In this document: piece by piece, positions 60,160 through 64,000 of the stretch
Position numbering within the stretch: position 1 is the first letter of the stretch
How the letters are laid out: each line of letters starts with the position of its first letter
Translations under genes and position numbers: made by a program
The notes under the pieces: model-generated
Told to the model about the DNA's origin: nothing
What the model saw: the letters and a program-made list of their open reading frames with translations, nothing else
Database searches by the model: none
Origin: Burkholderiales bacterium
Lineage (GTDB): Bacteria > Pseudomonadota > Gammaproteobacteria > Burkholderiales > Burkholderiaceae_C
Assembly: GCA_028868305.1 (NCBI GenBank)
Contig: JAGWUS010000009.1
Coordinates: 1-64,000, forward strand
Direction: 5' to 3'
Length of the DNA stretch: 64,000 nt

Positions 60160-60834
60160 TCAGCGCACCGTGATGCGCACCTGCACTTCGGTGCTGTCCT
60201 GATCGCTGGCTGCGCGGTTTCCGCCGGGGGACTGCCCTTCGCTGGTGCTTGAGCGCTCGGACTGTGCCACCGTGGTCCACTCGCCCAGCGGCACCATCAG
60301 CACACTGTGCATGCTGGCGCTGGCGGGTAACCCGGCGGAACCGCTGTTTGCGGGTAACGCCTGTTGCGCCGCGATGGTCAGTTCCAGTTGATCGGCGCCG
60401 TCCCAGCGGGGGGTGGCCACAAACCCCGTGCCTGCCTCCAGAAAAACCACACCCTGGGTGACGACCAGACGCCCCTGGCGCTGGAACGACTGCAGCACCC
60501 GTAGGGGCTGGGTGGTGCGCAGGGTAATGTTGGCGTTGCGGCCATTGAGCACTAGCACCTGCTGCAGGGCTGTGCCCGACTGCTGGTTTTGCTGATTGCG
60601 GGCCTGAAACTGTCCCTGCACCGAGAAGTGGCCGTCACTGCCCATGCCCACTGCATCAGAGGACTCCAGAGCGGAGCGCTGGCGATCGCTGGAACGCAAC
60701 TGGCGCACTTCCAACAGCAGGTTGCGCATCGGCAATGCGCCACTATTTGCTACAAAATCAATAGCTGATTGCGCATGTGTAGTAAGGGCGAGAGGCACAA
60801 AACATACAAAAGCCAGTAGCAGACGCGTCTTCAT
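60160..60834 (-). CDS. Secreted protein of unknown function containing repeat A
   Basis: 224 residues with a good signal peptide (LLLAFVCFVPLALTTHA). Residues just after it (QSAIDFVANSG) are encoded by a repeat A copy. The remainder is glutamine/serine-rich with beta-type segments (LLLEVRQLRSS, ITLRTTQPLRVLQ, FVATPRWDGADQLELTI) and could be a secretin N-domain-like or pilus-associated protein, but this is not assignable. ATG 60834 overlaps the Lrp stop (ATGA), so it is coupled to the regulator. Confidence 0.65.
   Translation of the reverse strand: MKTRLLLAFVCFVPLALTTHAQSAIDFVANSGALPMRNLLLEVRQLRSSDRQRSALESSDAVGMGSDGHFSVQGQFQARNQQNQQSGTALQQVLVLNGRNANITLRTTQPLRVLQSFQRQGRLVVTQGVVFLEAGTGFVATPRWDGADQLELTIAAQQALPANSGSAGLPASASMHSVLMVPLGEWTTVAQSERSSTSEGQSPGGNRAASDQDSTEVQVRITVR
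60745..60796 (-). repeat. Dispersed repeat A, copy 8, inside a coding region
   Basis: Reverse-oriented copy: on the minus strand GCCTCTCGCCCTTACTACAC, then ATGCGCAATCA and the core GCTAT-n7-GTAGC. It lies within the N-terminal coding part of the secreted-protein gene and is read in frame. Confidence 0.65.
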
Positions 60835-61343
60835 GGGTGACTCCGTGTGATGGATGTTGCAGAAGGCGCAGGCGCAAGATGCCCCAGGGGCAACGCGCTG
60901 CTGGCCTTGACTTCGCCCAGCGAGAAACTGGTATGCAGGTCTTTCACATTGGGCAGGTTGATCAGCACCTCGCGGGCAAACTGGCTGAAGGTATTGAGGT
61001 CGCGGCTGACCACCTGCAACTCGAAGGTGCCAGTGCCGCTGATGTAATGGCAGCTGATCACCTCGGGGATGGTGCGGATCGCATCCTCCAGCGCCTGCAG
61101 TACATCGCCACTGTTGCGGTCAGCGTCCAGTCGCACAAAGGCAAGCACCCCCAAACCGATCTTGTGGCGGTTGATCTCGGCGCGGTAGCCGGCGATGAAG
61201 CCGCTCTCTTCTAGAGCCTTGACCCGGCGCCAGCAGGGCGCAGCGCTCAGGCCCACGCGCGACGCCAGTTCGGCGTTACTCAGACGGCCATCGTTTTGCA
61301 GTTCGTTCAGGATGGCGAGGTCAAACCGGTCAAGTGTTTCCAT
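60831..61343 (-). CDS. Lrp/AsnC-family transcriptional regulator
   Basis: 170 residues. The N-terminal helix-turn-helix (DRFDLAILNELQNDGRLS, then LASRVGLSAAPCWRRVKALEESG) binds DNA and the C-terminal RAM domain (VLAFVRLDADRN to SFSLGEVK) binds amino acids. The SAAPCWRR form is typical of Lrp proteins that activate amino-acid catabolic genes. It is divergent from the indolepyruvate ferredoxin oxidoreductase gene, its likely target, with 116 bases between. Translation is coupled to the secreted-protein gene downstream. Confidence 0.92.
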   Translation of the reverse strand: METLDRFDLAILNELQNDGRLSNAELASRVGLSAAPCWRRVKALEESGFIAGYRAEINRHKIGLGVLAFVRLDADRNSGDVLQALEDAIRTIPEVISCHYISGTGTFELQVVSRDLNTFSQFAREVLINLPNVKDLHTSFSLGEVKASSALPLGHLAPAPSATSITRSHP

Positions 61344-61459
61344 GATCGAGATTATGGAGAAAGATCCTTTCGTTGTGCGCCACTTTTAAGGCAAAGAACG
61401 CAAAGACATATCAGCAGTGCCGGAATACACTTGCGCGAACTCAATCGGAGACATGCACT

Positions 61460-64000
61460 ATGAATGCACCCCTGAGCCGTGACCTGCCTGAGCACATCCG
61501 CAAGGCGCTGGAAACGGTCACCCTCGATGACAAATATTCCCTGGCCACCGGTCAGGCCTTCATGAGCGGGGTGCAAGCCCTGGTCCGGCTGCCCATGCTG
61601 CAGCGTGTGCGCGACATGCGTGTGGGCAAGAACACTGCGGGCTTCATCAGCGGTTACCGCGGCTCGCCGCTGGGCACCTATGACCAGTCGCTGCAGAAGG
61701 CCGAAAAATACTTGAAAGCGCACCACGTCGTGTTCCAGCCGGGGGTGAACGAGGAATTGGCCGCTACCGCGCTGTGGGGTACCCAGCAACTGGGCTTTGC
61801 GCCCCCCGGCAGCAACAAGTACGACGGCGTCTTTGGCATCTGGTACGGCAAGGGCCCGGGTGTGGACCGCTGCTCCGACGTTTTCAAGCACGCCAATATG
61901 GCCGGCACCACGCCCTGGGGCGGTGTGATTGCGGTAGCCGGTGACGACCATGTGGCCAAGAGTTCAACAGCGGCGCACCAGAGTGACCACATCTTCAAGG
62001 CCTGCGGCACGCCCGTGTTCTTCCCGACCAATGTTCAGGAAATTCTGGACCTGGGCATCCATGCGTTTGCCATGAGCCGCTTCTCGGGCGTGTGGGCTGG
62101 CATGAAAACGATTCAGGAGATCGTGGAATCGAGTGCCACGGTGATGATCAACCCGGACCGGGTGCAGATCAAAATTCCGACCGACTTTCCTATGCCTGCC
62201 GGTGGCGTGCACATCCGCTGGCCAGATGCCGCGCTGGAGCAGGAGGCGCGCCTGTTTGATACCAAGTGGTACGCCGCGCTGGCCTACATCCGTGCCAACC
62301 GTCTGAACTACAACGTGATTGAAGGTCCCAACGACCGTTTTGGCCTGATTGCCAGTGGCAAGGCGTTCAACGACACGCGCCAGGCCCTGCTGGACCTCGG
62401 GCTGGACGATGCCACCTGCCAGCGTCTGGGTATCCGCCTGCACAAGGTGGGCGTGGTGTGGCCGCTCGAAGCCCAGCTCACCCGTGAGTTTGCCACCGGG
62501 CTGCAGGAGATCCTGGTGGTCGAAGAAAAGCGCCAGGTCATTGAGTACCAGCTGAAAGAAGAGCTGTACAACTGGCGCCCCGATGTGCGCCCTACGGTGC
62601 TGGGCAAGTTCAATGAGGTGGAAGGCGAAGACCGCTACGGCGCTGGGGGCGAGTGGTCCATGCCCAACCCTACGGCCAACACCCTTCTGCGCGCCAATGC
62701 CGATCTGTCACCGGCCATCATTGCCCGCGCCATTGCCCAGCGGCTGAAGAAACTGGGAATCGACTCCGACACCACCGCCCGCATCGACGCGCAGCTGGCC
62801 ATCCTGAGTGCCAAGGAGACTTCCATGCAGGTACTGGAGGTCAATACCAGCGCCGCGATTCGCCAGCCGTGGTTCTGCTCCGGTTGTCCGCACAACACCA
62901 GCACCAAAGTGCCCGAAGGTTCGCGTGCCATGGCCGGTATTGGTTGCCACTTCATGGCCATCTGGATGGACCGCACCACCGTCGGTTTCACCCAGATGGG
63001 TGGCGAGGGCGTTCCATGGGTGGGGCAGCAACCCTTCAGCCATGACCAGCACATGTTCGCCAATCTGGGCGATGGCACCTACTTCCATAGCGGCATCCTG
63101 GCCATCCGGCAGAGCATTGCGGCGGGCGTCAACATCACCTACAAGATTCTCTATAACGATGCCGTGGCCATGACCGGTGGCCAGCAGGTGGGTGAGCGAC
63201 CCGAAGGCCATTCGGTGGTGCAGATTGCGCATAGCATGCGTGCCGAAGGTGCCATCAAGATCACCATCGTGACGGATGAGCCGGAGAAATACCAGGGTGT
63301 GGCCGGCATTCCCGAAGGCATTGCCATCCAGCATCGCGACCTGCTGGATGCTGTACAACGCGAGTTCCGAGAGATCAAAGGCACCACGGTCATTATCTAC
63401 GACCAGACCTGCGCCACCGAAAAGCGCCGCCGCCGCAAGCGCGGCACCCTGGTCGATCCGGCCAAGCGCGTGGTGATCAACGAGTTGGTGTGCGAGGGCT
63501 GTGGCGACTGCAGCGTGCAGAGCAACTGCATCAGCGTGGAGCCGTTGGAAACCGAGTTTGGCCGCAAGCGCCAGATCAACCAGAGCACCTGCAACAAGGA
63601 CCTGAGCTGCGTTAATGGTTTTTGTCCCAGTTTTGTCACGGTGGAGGGCGGTTCGCTCAAAAAGAAGTCCAAGCCCCAGAGCAACGACATCGCGGGCGCT
63701 TGGCCTGCGGTGCCACAGCCTCCGGTGGCGGATGTGTATGCCGCACCGGGCGGCGTCTGGGGCATTGTGGTGGCGGGCGTCGGGGGTACCGGCGTGATCA
63801 CGATCGGCCAGTTGCTGGGCGTTGCCGCGCATCTGGAAGGCAAGGGCATCGTTACGCAAGATGCCGGTGGACTGGCCCAGAAGGGCGGCGCTACCTGGAG
63901 CCATGTGCTCATTGGGGCCACGCAGGACGCCATTCGCACTACCCGCGTGGGCATGGCCTCAGCCGATCTGGTGCTGGGATGCGACCCGATTGTGGTGGCG
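61460..64000 (+). CDS. Fused indolepyruvate ferredoxin oxidoreductase (partial, cut by window end)
   Basis: 847 codons are visible; the gene runs off the window end in frame. The N-terminal part is the alpha subunit (IorA): a thiamine-binding enzyme, with a domain starting FISGYRGSPLGTYDQSL, a TPP domain with GDGTYFHSG and ILYNDAVAMTGGQ, and ferredoxin-type clusters (LVCEGCGDCSVQSNC, CNKDLSCVNGFCPSF). The IorB-like part follows after about residue 760 (GIVVAGVGGTGVITIGQ). It decarboxylates 2-oxo acids from aromatic or branched amino acids. ATG 61460 has GGAG about ten bases upstream. Confidence 0.93.
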   Translation, partial: MNAPLSRDLPEHIRKALETVTLDDKYSLATGQAFMSGVQALVRLPMLQRVRDMRVGKNTAGFISGYRGSPLGTYDQSLQKAEKYLKAHHVVFQPGVNEELAATALWGTQQLGFAPPGSNKYDGVFGIWYGKGPGVDRCSDVFKHANMAGTTPWGGVIAVAGDDHVAKSSTAAHQSDHIFKACGTPVFFPTNVQEILDLGIHAFAMSRFSGVWAGMKTIQEIVESSATVMINPDRVQIKIPTDFPMPAGGVHIRWPDAALEQEARLFDTKWYAALAYIRANRLNYNVIEGPNDRFGLIASGKAFNDTRQALLDLGLDDATCQRLGIRLHKVGVVWPLEAQLTREFATGLQEILVVEEKRQVIEYQLKEELYNWRPDVRPTVLGKFNEVEGEDRYGAGGEWSMPNPTANTLLRANADLSPAIIARAIAQRLKKLGIDSDTTARIDAQLAILSAKETSMQVLEVNTSAAIRQPWFCSGCPHNTSTKVPEGSRAMAGIGCHFMAIWMDRTTVGFTQMGGEGVPWVGQQPFSHDQHMFANLGDGTYFHSGILAIRQSIAAGVNITYKILYNDAVAMTGGQQVGERPEGHSVVQIAHSMRAEGAIKITIVTDEPEKYQGVAGIPEGIAIQHRDLLDAVQREFREIKGTTVIIYDQTCATEKRRRRKRGTLVDPAKRVVINELVCEGCGDCSVQSNCISVEPLETEFGRKRQINQSTCNKDLSCVNGFCPSFVTVEGGSLKKKSKPQSNDIAGAWPAVPQPPVADVYAAPGGVWGIVVAGVGGTGVITIGQLLGVAAHLEGKGIVTQDAGGLAQKGGATWSHVLIGATQDAIRTTRVGMASADLVLGCDPIVVA

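Noticed and set aside
62708-63904. 398-codon open frame antisense to the indolepyruvate oxidoreductase gene
   Set aside because: The plus-strand frame carries thiamine and Fe-S motifs throughout; the antisense frame has none.
1-64000. CRISPR arrays, tRNA or rRNA genes, insertion sequences
   Set aside because: No regularly spaced direct repeats, no cloverleaf-like or ribosomal sequence and no transposase frame were recognised on either strand by reading; a dedicated scan could still find a divergent one.

Overview
The window looks like chromosomal DNA of a betaproteobacterium of the Comamonadaceae (Rhodoferax/Polaromonas/Acidovorax type). This rests on protein character and gene order (recA-recX, glnE/yhdP, a DNA topoisomerase III with a SWIB tail, TfpX-type pilin accessory protein, fused indolepyruvate ferredoxin oxidoreductase next to an Lrp regulator), on high GC, and on two small dispersed repeat families. 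No rRNA, tRNA, CRISPR array, insertion sequence or prophage was seen. Coding density is very high and many neighbours overlap by ATGA or TGATG.

Layout. 1-7.6 kb: DUF1439 protein, VOC protein, NERD-domain helicase, membrane diguanylate cyclase, YqhA, an acyltransferase and a CDF metal exporter. 7.6-17 kb: topoisomerase III-SWIB fusion, divergent SET methyltransferase-birA-SPOR operon, a TctD/TctE-like two-component pair, a MarR regulator, recA and recX. 17-21 kb: argC, sucCD and a TerC-family protein. 21-34 kb is the most distinctive part. A CHASE2 receptor Ser/Thr kinase, a PP2C phosphatase, an FHA protein, a metallo-beta-lactamase-fold phosphodiesterase-like protein and a GAF-domain GspE/PilB-type ATPase are collinear. 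They are followed by a type IV pilin, two tandem PglL/O-antigen-ligase-like membrane enzymes, moaC and a TfpX/TfpZ accessory protein. This reads as a pilus or secretion ATPase wired to phospho-signalling, with a pilin glycosylation module. The pilin/ligase part has lower GC and ends abruptly inside the second ligase.

34-48 kb: BepA-like protease, small membrane proteins, a second TerC, YaeQ, purB, a GST, and an eight-gene minus-strand lipid-modification operon (FAD amine-oxidase-like, DUF1365, CFA-type methyltransferase, chalcone-isomerase-like, MFS, DUF3833, SDR, NTF2-like). 47.6-64 kb: degenerate HD-domain protein, heptose adenylyltransferase, SPOR lipoprotein, glnE, yhdP, nitrilase-family amidase, mltA with an antisense small membrane ORF, cheV, a secreted protein of unknown function, Lrp, and the 5' part of the indolepyruvate oxidoreductase gene, cut by the window end.

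A cross-cutting observation: repeat family A (eight clear copies, about 45-60 bp) and repeat family B (two copies, about 68 bp) have entered coding sequence in several places. They supply a possible signal peptide, a mature N-terminus, a C-terminus and an in-frame internal insertion. Start codons were chosen from ribosome binding sites, overlaps and family lengths read by eye; no database search was possible.
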